Position numbers and translations under genes: made by a program
Shown: in pieces, positions 1 through 9,482 of the stretch
Position numbering within the stretch: position 1 is the stretch's first letter
Layout of the letters: every line of letters starts with the position of its first letter
NCBI GenBank assembly: GCA_963850345.1
Contig: CAWKKW010000009.1
Location: forward strand, 434,001-498,000
Source: CAWKKW01 sp963850345
GTDB taxonomy: Bacteria; Acidobacteriota; Terriglobia; Terriglobales; Acidobacteriaceae
DNA: 64,000 nucleotides
Direction: 5' to 3'
Notes under the pieces: generated by a model
Databases searched by the model: none
What the model was told of the DNA's origin: nothing
The model's input: only the letters and a program-made list of their open reading frames with translations

Positions 1-336
1 GCGCAGACGTTGAAGGACGCACTCCGGCGTGGGAACGACCTGTTGGCCAGGTATGGAGGGGAAGAGTTCATTCTGCTCCTGCCCGACACCAATATCTCCG
101 CCGCGCTCTCCATCGCCGAACGCCTGAAACTGGCTACCGATCTCGCCGGCATTGTCAACGACGCGTCTCCCTTTGACCGTCGGCTCACGATCAGTATTGG
201 TGTCAGCGCACTGCAGCCCGTACAAGGAGTGCCTTTAACTTCGCTGATTGAACTCGCCGATCACGCTCTTTACAGGGCGAAGCGCAGCGGCAGAAACCAG
301 ATCTGCACCTCAGAATTTCAAGTGGATCTGGTTTGA
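1..336 (+). CDS. GGDEF-domain protein, C-terminal part (diguanylate cyclase)
   Basis: The reading frame is open from the first base of the window, so this is the 3' end of a gene that begins upstream. The visible part carries the GGEEF active-site signature (bases 55-69). The following alpha/beta core ends in the usual ADHALYRAKRSGRNQ region of GGDEF domains. Such domains make cyclic di-GMP from two GTP, and GGEEF is a catalytically competent variant. The sensory N-terminal part is outside the window, so the input signal is unknown. No other domain follows the GGDEF. Confidence 0.9.
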   Translation, partial: AQTLKDALRRGNDLLARYGGEEFILLLPDTNISAALSIAERLKLATDLAGIVNDASPFDRRLTISIGVSALQPVQGVPLTSLIELADHALYRAKRSGRNQICTSEFQVDLV

Positions 337-350
337 AAGAATCCACTCTC

Positions 351-1109
351 TTACTGCGGATTAGACGGTTCGTTTTGCTGTGGCGGCGGAGCCTGGTCGG
401 GCTTAGGCGGGGGCTGCAATTGAAATTGGTCCCGCACCATCACGAATCCCTGGCTGGGTATATCCACCTCCATGACTTCGCCTTTGCCATCGCCGTAAAC
501 TTCGCTCGAAACCGAGCCGATGGTCAGCGTGCGGTGATGGACTCTGATGGACGCGCCGTTCCAGGTACCCTGCAGCGTTCCTTTGTCCTCGAGGTTCACG
601 TTCATGAGCAGGCCGGTTTGTTTTGGAATGAGGGCCCAAGCCTGCACGCCGGAGGTCTGCTCGATAAGGTGCTGCAGCACTTCGTAGCTCGATGGATCGA
701 AGTCAGGGAAGAAGATGGTCTGCGGATGGCGCTCCAGAGAGTTCTTGTAGGATTGACCGTCGGCGGAGATATCGATCGCGAACTTGTTGCCGTCAGGATG
801 AACGGCAAAGGTGACTGCCGATCCGTTGATGGTGCCGCTAAGGTTCTCGTCCGCGAGTTCCATCGCTGGATCGAGATTTTCGGTCTTCGAAAATGCGTAG
901 TTCAGGTTCTGCATCTTCAAATTGCCATGGGAACTAATGCGGTATCCCTGGTTATTCTGGAGAATTTCGAAGCTGCAGGTACCTACGGACTGTTCACCCT
1001 GATGAATGGTGAAATGAGCCGAACCCGGCTGCAGGCCTTGACTCTGAGCGAAAGACACCGAGGCAAGCAAAAGAGCAGACGTCATAATCGTTCTGTGAAT
1101 CTTCTTCAT
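351..1109 (-). CDS. secreted protein of unknown function
   Basis: 252 residues starting with a typical Sec signal peptide (MKK, then a hydrophobic stretch ending near SFAQSQ). The mature part looks beta-rich, with repeated short strands and an SHGNLKMQ-type segment. It ends in a proline/glutamine-rich tail (PPPKPDQAPPPQQ). I do not recognise an enzymatic motif. Lipid-binding or DUF3108-like periplasmic folds have a similar look, but that is inference. It lies just downstream of sod on the same strand, separated by a terminator-like hairpin, so it is probably transcribed on its own. Confidence 0.7.
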   Translation of the reverse strand: MKKIHRTIMTSALLLASVSFAQSQGLQPGSAHFTIHQGEQSVGTCSFEILQNNQGYRISSHGNLKMQNLNYAFSKTENLDPAMELADENLSGTINGSAVTFAVHPDGNKFAIDISADGQSYKNSLERHPQTIFFPDFDPSSYEVLQHLIEQTSGVQAWALIPKQTGLLMNVNLEDKGTLQGTWNGASIRVHHRTLTIGSVSSEVYGDGKGEVMEVDIPSQGFVMVRDQFQLQPPPKPDQAPPPQQNEPSNPQ

Positions 1110-1154
1110 ATCTGAAGATTAAGACGCGAAAACGGGAAAATAGACGCGCTCCGC

Positions 1155-1202
1155 TTGCGGACAAAACGAAAGCCTCAGTCGTGGGACCGAGGCTTCGTTT
1201 GC
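1155..1202 (-). terminator. terminator-like hairpin after sod
   Basis: The arms AAAACGAAAGCCTC and GAGGCTTCGTTT pair with one bulged base around a 12-base loop. Read on the minus strand, the structure follows the sod stop codon and ends in a T-rich run (TTTCGTTTTG). That fits intrinsic termination of sod. Confidence 0.55.
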
Positions 1203-1213
1203 GAAAAACAGGT

Positions 1214-1825
1214 CTACTTCTTCGCCAGCTCAAACCGCTGGTTGACTTCATCCCAGTTCACGGTGTTCCACCAGGCGGCAAGGTACTCCGGGCGCCGGTT
1301 CTGGTATTTGAGGTAGTAGGCATGCTCCCAAACATCGTTGCCGAGAATGGGGTACTTGCCCTGCGAAATCGGATTGTCCTGGTTGGGCGTGGTCACGATC
1401 TTCAGTTTCCCGCCGTCGTATACCAGCCAACCCCAGCCGGAGCCAAACTGCTTGGCGGTGGTTTCGTTGAACTGCTTCTTGAAATCTTCAAAGCTGCCGA
1501 AGTCGTTCTTGATCTGTTCGCCGATAGCTCCGGTCGGCTCACCGCCGCCATTAGGCTTCATGAGCTTCCAAAACATGCTGTGATTGACATGGCCGCCACC
1601 GTTGTTGCGAACGACTCCTCGAACATCTTCAGGAACTTTGTCGAGGTTCTTCAGCAGGTCTTCCGCCGAATGTTTCGCAAGGTCGGGATGCTTTTCAACC
1701 GCGCCATTCAGATTGGTGACGTAGGTGGCGTGGTGCTTGTCGTGATGCAGTTTCATGGTTGCTTCGTCGATGTGTGGCTCGAGAGCCGCGTAATCGTAGG
1801 GAAGGGGTGGTAGTTCGTGAGCCAA
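1214..1825 (-). CDS. sodA: superoxide dismutase, Mn type
   Basis: Converts superoxide to hydrogen peroxide and oxygen. With the proposed TTG start the protein is 203 residues, the usual size. AGGAGG lies six bases upstream of that TTG, and longer in-frame starts give an arginine-rich extension not seen in the family. The four metal ligands are visible: His27 (LHHDKHH), His82 (HVNHSMFW), Asp164 and His168 (NDVWEHAYY). Gly78 and the Gln149 in the NQD motif are the pattern expected of Mn-type or cambialistic enzymes, not strict Fe-SOD. No signal peptide is present, so it is cytoplasmic. Confidence 0.95.
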   Translation of the reverse strand: MAHELPPLPYDYAALEPHIDEATMKLHHDKHHATYVTNLNGAVEKHPDLAKHSAEDLLKNLDKVPEDVRGVVRNNGGGHVNHSMFWKLMKPNGGGEPTGAIGEQIKNDFGSFEDFKKQFNETTAKQFGSGWGWLVYDGGKLKIVTTPNQDNPISQGKYPILGNDVWEHAYYLKYQNRRPEYLAAWWNTVNWDEVNQRFELAKK

Positions 1826-2136
1826 AACATTCCTCCTGACGTGCAAGCCCGAAAAGGCCGGGCGGTGGGAACTCCGAAGATGTTCGTGGGAGCGGGCCGC
1901 TACCGGGCCGGCACTCCGAACTGCGCTCTTGATCATAATGGATGCGGACCGACCCTGCCCGGGTGCGGCCTTTGCCACCAATGCAAGGCAAAGATCGGCC
2001 GCAAGTAGAACCGCAGGCCGTTCTTGCGCATCCTTGGATGCATAAGCGAGTCTCCGACGGATTCGTTACACTTTGATCGAAGGCACTCGCGGCGGCAGCG
2101 GCGGCGCCAAACTTTCTCCGAGAGAATGACCTGCCC

Positions 2137-3555
2137 TTGGCTCGTTCACGATTAACCCGCCGGCAACTTTTGCGTCAGGCCGGCGCCTCCGGAATGCTTG
2201 CACTGGGCTCCGCCGGACTCGCAATCGGGCAGAATCAGCCCAGCGCGCCTGACGTGAAGCCCGGGCAGGAGCCGAAAACCGAGAGTCAGGCGGCGGCAAA
2301 TTATCCGCACCCAGCCGGGGTCTTCATCAATCGGCCGCTCACCCAGGTCTCCCGGGCCGCCGATGCGCTGCTGGACGATCTTGAAGGCAGAGGCTGCGAC
2401 TACTTCTTCAATGAAGCCAGTCCCAAGACCGGACTGGTGCGAGACCGGGCCCACGCTGTAGGCGGTTCTCTCAGCCGGGTCGCGAGCATTGCCGCTACGG
2501 GGTTCGGTTTGAGCGCCCTCTGTATCGCGGCCAAGCGAAACTACCTGCGTCCCTCCGTATGCGAAGACCGCGTAGAAAAAACCTTGGCCTTTCTGCTGGA
2601 GGAGTGTCCCCACGAGCACGGATTCCTCTACCACTTCATCGACATCCAGAGCGGGCAGCGCATGTTTGGCAGCGAACTCTCTTCGATCGACACCGCGCTG
2701 CTGCTCTGCGGAGTTCTACTTTGCCGGCAGTATTTCTCCGGCAACACGCGCATCGAGGCGCTCGCGACCACCTTTTACCGGCGCATTGACTGGGAGTGGA
2801 TGCTGAACGGCGGCACAACCCTCTCCATGGGCTGGCTGCCCGACCAGGGTTTTCTCAAGCATCGCTGGGACATTTACTCCGAGCTGATGACCATGTACCT
2901 GATGGCTATTGGCTCGCCCACACATCCTGTCGATTCGAAGACTTGGGACGCGCTGCAGCGCCCGCTGGTCGATTTCGGCGGCATCGAGTACATCAGCGGA
3001 GTCGCACCCCTGTTTATTCATCAATATGCCCACGCGTGGTGCGATTATCGGGACCAGCGCGATCGCCATGCCAACTACTTCACCAATTCAATCGCAGCAA
3101 CCCGCGCGCACCAGTTGTTTTGTATTGCGTTGAAGACATACCCGTGGATGGACCAGGACATGTGGGGCATCACGGCCTCCGATTCGCGGGAAGGCTACCG
3201 CGTCTGGGGCGGACCACCGGCCATGGGGCCCATCGACGGCACGATTGTTCCCTGTGCGGCTGCTGGTTCGCTGCCGTTCCTGCCGGCAGAGTGCTCCCAC
3301 GTCCTGCTCAGCATGCGGGAAAAGATGGGCAACAAGATCTGGACACGGTATGGGTTCGTCGATGCCTTTCACCCACGGACCGGCTGGGTCGCGGACGACA
3401 TTCTCGGGATCGATCAGGGGATCAGCGTGCTGATGGCAGAGAACCTGCGGACTGGCTTTGTGTGGGAGCAATTCATGAAAAATCGCGAGATCGGGCATGC
3501 CATGCGCGAAGTGGCCTTCCATGGAGACCCCGACGCCAATTCGCAGGTCTTGTAG
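2137..3555 (+). CDS. Tat-exported glucoamylase-like protein (PF10091, GH144-like)
   Basis: 472 residues with a twin-arginine signal (LTRRQLLRQAG at the N-terminus, then a hydrophobic run to about residue 30). The rest is an alpha/alpha toroid with family hallmarks: DYFFNEASPKTGLVRDR near residue 87, GFGLSALCIAAKR, and the C-terminal GIDQGISVLMAENLRTG block. Characterised relatives are beta-1,2-glucan hydrolases (GH144) or PF10091 proteins of unknown substrate. The start is a TTG with a weak ribosome site. It precedes a GH15 enzyme by 165 bases on the same strand, suggesting a shared role in glucan turnover upstream of the pentose-phosphate genes. Confidence 0.8.
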   Translation: MARSRLTRRQLLRQAGASGMLALGSAGLAIGQNQPSAPDVKPGQEPKTESQAAANYPHPAGVFINRPLTQVSRAADALLDDLEGRGCDYFFNEASPKTGLVRDRAHAVGGSLSRVASIAATGFGLSALCIAAKRNYLRPSVCEDRVEKTLAFLLEECPHEHGFLYHFIDIQSGQRMFGSELSSIDTALLLCGVLLCRQYFSGNTRIEALATTFYRRIDWEWMLNGGTTLSMGWLPDQGFLKHRWDIYSELMTMYLMAIGSPTHPVDSKTWDALQRPLVDFGGIEYISGVAPLFIHQYAHAWCDYRDQRDRHANYFTNSIAATRAHQLFCIALKTYPWMDQDMWGITASDSREGYRVWGGPPAMGPIDGTIVPCAAAGSLPFLPAECSHVLLSMREKMGNKIWTRYGFVDAFHPRTGWVADDILGIDQGISVLMAENLRTGFVWEQFMKNREIGHAMREVAFHGDPDANSQVL

Positions 3556-3720
3556 CCGGGCAGGTGTGAGTAGCGTGACGCGGGGCTTGGAAATATGCGG
3601 GAAATTCATCCTTTGTTGAAACCCGGGCCACATCGATCGACTCTGATCTTTGCCGGCAATACGCCCGTGGGCTCTTGAGTTTGCACCGAGGCTGTTTCGG
3701 GTACGTGGGGAAATGTCTAC

Positions 3721-6132
3721 ATGTCACTGGTGACGTCGCAGTACAGGTGGTTGGAAGGACACGGCCCTGCATTCGGCGGCCCAGGTTTGGAGCCCCGCTG
3801 GACTTCGAGCGCGAAGGACACAGTGGGTACCGCATATTCGGCCTCGAGCCGGGTCTGGTACACCATCTCGCACGGCATTCTTAACGAGGTCTACTACCCC
3901 ACCATCGACCGGCCCCAAATTCGCGATATGGAGTTGTTGATCACCGACGGAGAGACCTTTTTCCAGGAGGAGAAGCGCGCTCTCAAGGCCAAATTCGAGT
4001 ACGTTGACTCGGATTCTCTGGCAGTCCGACTCACCTCGAGAGATCCTGAAAATCGCTACACCATCTACAAGGAAATCATCGCCGATCCCCATCGCCCGGT
4101 GGTCTTGATTCATGTCTGGATCGAGGGCGATGAAGCCTTACTCAAGCGGATGAAAGTCTACCCTCTGCTGGCGCCGCACCTGGAAGGCGGCGGCTGGGGC
4201 AACTCGGCGCGGATCGCGGATGTGGCCGGGAAACGCGTCCTGATCGCGTGGAAGAACGGCACCTCGCTCGCCATGGCAGCCGATTGCGGGTTCACGCGGG
4301 CGAGTTGCGGCTATGTGGGCACAAGCGATGGCTGGCAGGACTTGCGCAATTTCCACATGGACTGGGAATTCGGCTCAGCCTTCAACGGCAACATTGCCAT
4401 GATGGGCGAGATTGACGTGGCTCAGCACCGCGAGTTCACGTTGGCTATCGGCTTCGGTGAAGGCCATCATGCGGCGTTGTCCGGCACCATGGGATCCTTG
4501 GTGACGCCCTTCAACGTTCACCTGGCGAAGTTCATCGAGCAGTGGCACCGGGCGGCCTCTCCGCGAGCCCTGGCGGCCAAGTCGCAAGACGGCGGAAGGC
4601 TGCTAGAGATCAGCCACAACATGCTCCTCACGCATGAGGACAAGCTGTACTCCGGCGCCTTCATCGCGTCTGCCTCCATTCCCTGGGGCGGGTACAAGAG
4701 CGATGACGACCTGGGGGGCTATCACCTCGTGTGGACCCGCGATATGGTCCAGACAGCGAGCGCTCTGATCGCGTGCGGACGTGCCGAAACTGCCCGGCGG
4801 GCTCTCGTTTACCTCGCCTGCAGTCAGAAGCCGGACGGGGGATTCGCACAGAATTTCTGGATCGATGGCACCCCGTACTGGTCCGGCATCCAGCTGGATG
4901 AAGTAGCTTTCCCGATCATTCTTGCGTGGCGCTTATGGAAGCTGGACGCGCTGGGCGCGTTTGATGTGTTCACCTTCGTATCGCGAGCAGCGGCCTTCCT
5001 CGTCCGCCATGCCCCGGTCACGCAGCAGGAGCGATGGGAGGAGTGTGCCGGATATTCTCCATCCACCCTGGCCGCCGTAATCTCCGGGCTGGTGTGTGCG
5101 GCGGACATCGCGCGAGCGCACGATTCGCCTGAAATGGGCCTGTTTCTGGAACAGCATGCGGACTGGCTGCAGAGTCATCTCGAAGACTGGACCGTAACCA
5201 ACGATGGAGTGCTGCATCCGGAGATCAAGCGCCACTACATGCGTATCAAGCCGCCGGAATGCGGCGAACCGTACGCGCATGAGGGCTGTGGCAAGGAGAC
5301 AATTCACATCGCCAATCGCGGTCCGGGAGAGCGCAGCGAATTTGAAGCGCGGGAGATCATCGACGCCGGGTTCCTCGAGCTGGTTCGATATGGCGTCAGG
5401 CGCGCCGATGACCCGCTGATTGTCGATTCGCTCAAGGTCGTCGATCACGCCCTCAAGGTAAACGCGCCGCAGGGACCCTGCTGGCGCAGGTACAACCATG
5501 ATGGTTATGGGCAGCGTCACGATGGAGGCCCGTTCCTCGGCTGGGGGCAGGGCCGTGCCTGGCCGCTGCTTACCGGCGAGCGAGCCCACTACGAATTGGC
5601 TGCGGGCCGCGATACCGCGCCCTACATTGCTGCCATGGAGCACTTCGCTTCGGAAGGCGGTATGTTTCCGGAGCAGATCTGGGACGGCCCGGAAGAGAAT
5701 GGCTGGCAACTTGGCAGTCCCACCGGCGCGGCCATGCCGCTGGTCTGGGCACATTCCGAGTACCTGAAGTTGCTGCGGTCGGCGACCGATAAAGTCGTCT
5801 TCGATCGGATTTCGGTCGTGGAAGCACGCTACGGGAGCGGTCCCGTTCCCAGCGGCATAGAGGTCTTCAAGCTGCGACGGCCGATTCGCGAGATGCGGGC
5901 CGGCAGCACGCTGCGTATCATCGCGGAGAACCGTTTCCGGGTTCGATGGAGCGACGATGACTGGCAAACGCAACAGGATCTTGACAGCTTGAGCGTCGGA
6001 TATCCGGGCTCATATGCGGATTTGCCGACCGCCTCCAAGCAAAGTGGAAGCATATCGTTTACCCTGTTCTGGCCCGACGAAAGTCGTTGGGAGGGCCGCA
6101 ATTTCGTCGTACAGATTTCCTCTGACTCCTGA
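3721..6132 (+). CDS. glucoamylase, GH15 (glucan 1,4-alpha-glucosidase)
   Basis: 803 residues. The first about 270 form the beta-rich N-terminal domain typical of bacterial glucoamylases/glucodextranases (HGILNEVYYPTIDRPQIRD near residue 52). The (alpha/alpha)6 catalytic domain follows (GGYHLVWTRDM, QKPDGGFAQNFWIDG, GPFLGWGQGRAWPLL). By family comparison Glu394 (IQLDEVAFPI) should be the general acid and Glu651 (MFPEQIWDG) the base. A C-terminal beta extension follows. It releases glucose from the non-reducing ends of alpha-glucans. No signal peptide is seen, so the substrate is probably internal glycogen or imported oligosaccharide. The released glucose fits the downstream glucokinase and pentose-phosphate genes. 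Confidence 0.92.
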   Translation: MSLVTSQYRWLEGHGPAFGGPGLEPRWTSSAKDTVGTAYSASSRVWYTISHGILNEVYYPTIDRPQIRDMELLITDGETFFQEEKRALKAKFEYVDSDSLAVRLTSRDPENRYTIYKEIIADPHRPVVLIHVWIEGDEALLKRMKVYPLLAPHLEGGGWGNSARIADVAGKRVLIAWKNGTSLAMAADCGFTRASCGYVGTSDGWQDLRNFHMDWEFGSAFNGNIAMMGEIDVAQHREFTLAIGFGEGHHAALSGTMGSLVTPFNVHLAKFIEQWHRAASPRALAAKSQDGGRLLEISHNMLLTHEDKLYSGAFIASASIPWGGYKSDDDLGGYHLVWTRDMVQTASALIACGRAETARRALVYLACSQKPDGGFAQNFWIDGTPYWSGIQLDEVAFPIILAWRLWKLDALGAFDVFTFVSRAAAFLVRHAPVTQQERWEECAGYSPSTLAAVISGLVCAADIARAHDSPEMGLFLEQHADWLQSHLEDWTVTNDGVLHPEIKRHYMRIKPPECGEPYAHEGCGKETIHIANRGPGERSEFEAREIIDAGFLELVRYGVRRADDPLIVDSLKVVDHALKVNAPQGPCWRRYNHDGYGQRHDGGPFLGWGQGRAWPLLTGERAHYELAAGRDTAPYIAAMEHFASEGGMFPEQIWDGPEENGWQLGSPTGAAMPLVWAHSEYLKLLRSATDKVVFDRISVVEARYGSGPVPSGIEVFKLRRPIREMRAGSTLRIIAENRFRVRWSDDDWQTQQDLDSLSVGYPGSYADLPTASKQSGSISFTLFWPDESRWEGRNFVVQISSDS

Positions 6133-6270
6133 GACCGGAGCCAATCAATCGACATCCAAGCTGATTAGAACGAGATTTAGCCTGAGCGCGGGAACATACC
6201 CTTCCCCAAATTCTTCAGCCATACTAGAAAGGCAACACGGTACTTGTACCGAGAGATACGAAGAGGATTC

Positions 6271-8295
6271 ATGAGCGATTTGGATCAGTTGTCGATCAAT
6301 GCGCTGCGCTTTCTGGCAGTCGACGCGGTGCAGAAGGCTAACAGCGGACATCCCGGCGCCCCGTTGGGCGATGCCCCGATGGCGTATCTGCTGTTTCACA
6401 AGTACATGCGCCACAATCCAGAGCATTCCAAGTGGACCAACCGCGATCGCTTCGTGCTCTCGAATGGACACGCCTCCGCGATGCTCTACTCGGCTTTGTA
6501 TCTGAGTGGCTACAAACTCTCGCTTGAGGATCTGCAGCAATTCCGTCAGTGGGAGTCGAGAACTCCAGGTCACCCCGAGTACGGCGAAACGGACGGGATT
6601 GAGGTCACGACCGGCCCGCTCGGACAAGGCTTTGCCATGGCCGTCGGCATGGCTATCGCGGAAAAGCATCTGTCCGCGATCTATAACAAGCCCGGCTTTG
6701 ATGTGGTGGACCACTACACCTACGGTATCTGTGGCGATGGCGACCTGATGGAAGGTGTCTCCCACGAAGCCGCCTCGCTGGCTGGAACCCTCGGTCTGGG
6801 TAAGCTGATCTTTCTCTACGACGACAACCTGATCTCGCTCGACGGTCCTACCGAGCTTTCGTTCACCGAGAATGTGGAGCAACGTTTCGAAGCGTATCAC
6901 TGGCACGTGCAGCGCGTGGCAGACGGCAACGACCTCGATGGGATTTCAAAAGCCATCGAAGCAGCGCAGGCAGTGAAAGACAAGCCCTCTCTCATCGCGG
7001 TGCGCACCATCATTGGCTACGGCAGTCCCAAAGCTGGAACCAACAAAGCGCATGGCGAGGCCCTTGGCGCCGACGCGGTGAAGGCGACTAAGAAAAATCT
7101 AGGCTGGCCTGAAGATAAGACCTTCTATGTGCCCGACGAGGCGCTGCAGAACTGGCGGCAGATCATCGATCGTGGCAAGCAGGAAGAGGCTACGTGGAAC
7201 GAACTGTTTGCTAAATACAAACAGCAGTTCCCTGAGCTGGCGGAAGAATTTGAGCGCGTGCAGGCGCGCAAGCTGAAGCCCGGCTGGGAGAAGAGCTTGC
7301 CCGTCTTCGCTGTGGACAGCAAGCCGCAGGCCACCCGAACCGCCGGCGGGGCGGTGATGAACGCCTTCGCCAAGGATGTTCCGGAACTGTTTGGCGGTGC
7401 GGCCGATCTCACCACTTCGACGAAGACGATTCTCAAGGATGGCGGGAACTTCCACCAGGATCCCACCGGACGGAATCTGTTCTACGGTGTGCGCGAATTT
7501 GGCATGTGTGCAGCGGTCAACGGAATGGCGGTGCACGGCGGCATCATTCCCTACGGCTCTACATTTTTCGTCTTCACCGACTACTGCAAGCCGGCGCTTC
7601 GCATGGCCGCGTTGATGCATGCGCATTCCATCTTTGTGTTCACTCACGACTCGATCGCGCTGGGCGAAGACGGACCGACGCATCAGCCGATCGAACACCT
7701 CATGGCCCTACGCGCTGTGCCGCACTTGATCGATCTGCGGCCCGCCGATGCCAATGAAACCGTGGCGGCGTGGCGTGTGGCTCTTGAGGCGAGTGAAGCA
7801 TCGTTCTTTGCACTGTCGCGGCAGGATCTTCCCATTCTCGACCCGCAAAAGCACGATATCTACGAAGGCGTGCGACACGGCGCCTACATCCTCCAAAAGG
7901 GCGGCGACTCACCGGACATCCTGCTGGTAGGAACGGGCGCGGAAGTCTGGACGGTGATTGAAGGCGCAGCCGCACTCCAGAAAGAGGGCATTACGGCTCG
8001 GGTGGTCTCCATGCCAAGCTGGCGCCTCTTTGAAGAGCAGAGCGAGGAGTATAAGAACTCGATCTTCCCCGATCATCTTCCCAAGCTTGCCGTCGAAGCA
8101 GGCAGCCCGCTGGGCTGGTGGAAGTATGTGGGGCGGCACGGCGATGTGATCGGCATGGAGCGTTTTGGCGCGTCTGCTCCGGGAACTACATCGCTGCATG
8201 AGCTGGGCTTTACTCCAGAGAACGTCGTAAAGCGGGCAAAGGCGCTGCTCGAGCGGGCGCACAAGGAGAATGCGGCGCTGGCGGGTAAGTCATGA
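6271..8295 (+). CDS. tkt: transketolase
   Basis: Thiamine-diphosphate enzyme that transfers two-carbon units between sugar phosphates in the non-oxidative pentose-phosphate pathway. The 674-residue form starts at the ATG preceded by GAAGAGG; an upstream in-frame TTG lacks a ribosome site. Motifs include NSGHPGAPLG near the start, LSNGHASAMLYS, GPLGQG, the ThDP motif GDGDLMEG, and the C-terminal EDGPTHQPIE segment. It opens a run of pentose-phosphate genes and overlaps rpiB by four bases (ATGA), indicating translational coupling. Confidence 0.97.
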   Translation: MSDLDQLSINALRFLAVDAVQKANSGHPGAPLGDAPMAYLLFHKYMRHNPEHSKWTNRDRFVLSNGHASAMLYSALYLSGYKLSLEDLQQFRQWESRTPGHPEYGETDGIEVTTGPLGQGFAMAVGMAIAEKHLSAIYNKPGFDVVDHYTYGICGDGDLMEGVSHEAASLAGTLGLGKLIFLYDDNLISLDGPTELSFTENVEQRFEAYHWHVQRVADGNDLDGISKAIEAAQAVKDKPSLIAVRTIIGYGSPKAGTNKAHGEALGADAVKATKKNLGWPEDKTFYVPDEALQNWRQIIDRGKQEEATWNELFAKYKQQFPELAEEFERVQARKLKPGWEKSLPVFAVDSKPQATRTAGGAVMNAFAKDVPELFGGAADLTTSTKTILKDGGNFHQDPTGRNLFYGVREFGMCAAVNGMAVHGGIIPYGSTFFVFTDYCKPALRMAALMHAHSIFVFTHDSIALGEDGPTHQPIEHLMALRAVPHLIDLRPADANETVAAWRVALEASEASFFALSRQDLPILDPQKHDIYEGVRHGAYILQKGGDSPDILLVGTGAEVWTVIEGAAALQKEGITARVVSMPSWRLFEEQSEEYKNSIFPDHLPKLAVEAGSPLGWWKYVGRHGDVIGMERFGASAPGTTSLHELGFTPENVVKRAKALLERAHKENAALAGKS

Positions 8296-8768
8296 AGATC
8301 GCTGTCGCCGCAGATCACGCAGGCTATGCATTGAAGGAACAGGTGCGCCCATTCATCGAGAGCCTCGGACATGAAGTTACGGATTTGGGCGCGTTCAATG
8401 CGGAGCCCTCCGATTATCCGGACTTCGCCGAGGCAGTCGGTCGTGCGATCGAAGACAAGCGTGCCGAACGCTCCGTGTTGATCTGCGGTAGCGGTGTTGG
8501 CGTCTGCATTGCCGCCAACAAGATGCCCGCAGTGCGCGCCTGCATGTGCCACGATACGTATTCAGCGCACCAGGGAGTGGAGCACGACGATATGAATGTA
8601 CTCGTGTTGGGTGCGAGAATCATCGGCCCGGCCCTGGCCTTCGATCTGGTATCCACTTTCCTCAAGGCGGAATTCCAAAGCAATCAGGAACGGTTTGTCC
8701 GGCGCTTGAATAAGGTTAAAGCCGTCGAAGCACGGAACATGCCGCAAGCCGCTCAATTCCAGAGTTAG
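8292..8768 (+). CDS. rpiB: ribose-5-phosphate isomerase B
   Basis: 158 residues. Interconverts ribose-5-phosphate and ribulose-5-phosphate. RpiB/LacAB hallmarks are AADHAGYALK at the N-terminus, the phosphate-binding ICGSGVGVCIAANK loop, and RACMCHDTYSAHQGVEHDDMN, which contains the active-site region. The start codon overlaps the tkt stop (ATGA). The C-terminal tail beyond about residue 145 is slightly longer than in E. coli RpiB. Confidence 0.95.
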   Translation: MKIAVAADHAGYALKEQVRPFIESLGHEVTDLGAFNAEPSDYPDFAEAVGRAIEDKRAERSVLICGSGVGVCIAANKMPAVRACMCHDTYSAHQGVEHDDMNVLVLGARIIGPALAFDLVSTFLKAEFQSNQERFVRRLNKVKAVEARNMPQAAQFQS

Positions 8769-8837
8769 CCGCTTCTGGCGGGACGCTCACAACCACAGGT
8801 CTACTTAGCTGACAAACAAAATGAGGCGAGAGCTGAG

Positions 8838-9458
8838 ATGAGCCAAATCAGCACAATTCTGTGGGATGTGGGAGGCGTGCTGCTCACGAATGGCTGGGAT
8901 CACGTGGAGCGCGACGCGGTGCTGGCGCACTTCGGCCTGGATAGCGCCCCGTTCGAAGCACGTCATCCTGAGCCGAACGATCAATGGGAGCGTGGCGCCA
9001 TAACCGCTGCGCAGTATCTCGAGCAAACTGTGTTCTATGAGCCGCGCGCCTTCACGCCGCAGGACTTTCTCGAGCAGATGAAGTTGCAGTCTAAGCTTCT
9101 GCCCGCGACTGGGCTTCCTGTGTTGCAGGAGATAGCCGCATCGGGTGCGCTCGAGTTAGCCATTCTCAATAACGAATCACGGGAACTAAACGACCACCGA
9201 ATCCAAGCCTTCGGGCTGTGCAGTTACTTCGATTGCTTCCTCAGTTCCTGCTATGTAGGACTGCGGAAACCCGAGCCGCGCATATATCAGCTGGCCCTGG
9301 ATGTGCTGCAGCGAGATGCGGAGGAAGTAATCTTCATTGACGATCGCGAAAGAAATATCGAAGCCGCACGGGCCCTGGGAATCTATGGAATTGTCTTCAA
9401 GAATGCCGCGCAGTTGAGCGCCGAGCTCAGCACGCTTGGTATTGCCGCTGTGGCGTAA
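8838..9458 (+). CDS. HAD-superfamily hydrolase (YihX-like)
   Basis: 206 residues with the Rossmannoid HAD core. Motif I is LWDVGGVL, so the nucleophile Asp10 is present but the usual second Asp is glycine. Motif II is NNES, the motif III lysine lies in GLRKPEPRIY, and motif IV is IFIDDRERN. The pattern matches the glucose-1-phosphatase YihX/epoxide-hydrolase-N-like subgroup, where this change is common. It sits between rpiB and gnd (gaps 69 and 24 bases), so a sugar-phosphate substrate or metabolite-repair role is plausible but not shown. Confidence 0.85.
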   Translation: MSQISTILWDVGGVLLTNGWDHVERDAVLAHFGLDSAPFEARHPEPNDQWERGAITAAQYLEQTVFYEPRAFTPQDFLEQMKLQSKLLPATGLPVLQEIAASGALELAILNNESRELNDHRIQAFGLCSYFDCFLSSCYVGLRKPEPRIYQLALDVLQRDAEEVIFIDDRERNIEAARALGIYGIVFKNAAQLSAELSTLGIAAVA

Positions 9459-9482
9459 TTAAATGAGATCTGGAGGAAGCAA

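Noticed and set aside
333..1115. Open frame opposite the secreted protein
   Set aside because: The minus-strand protein has a signal peptide and a plausible secreted-protein composition; the plus-strand frame is its shadow.
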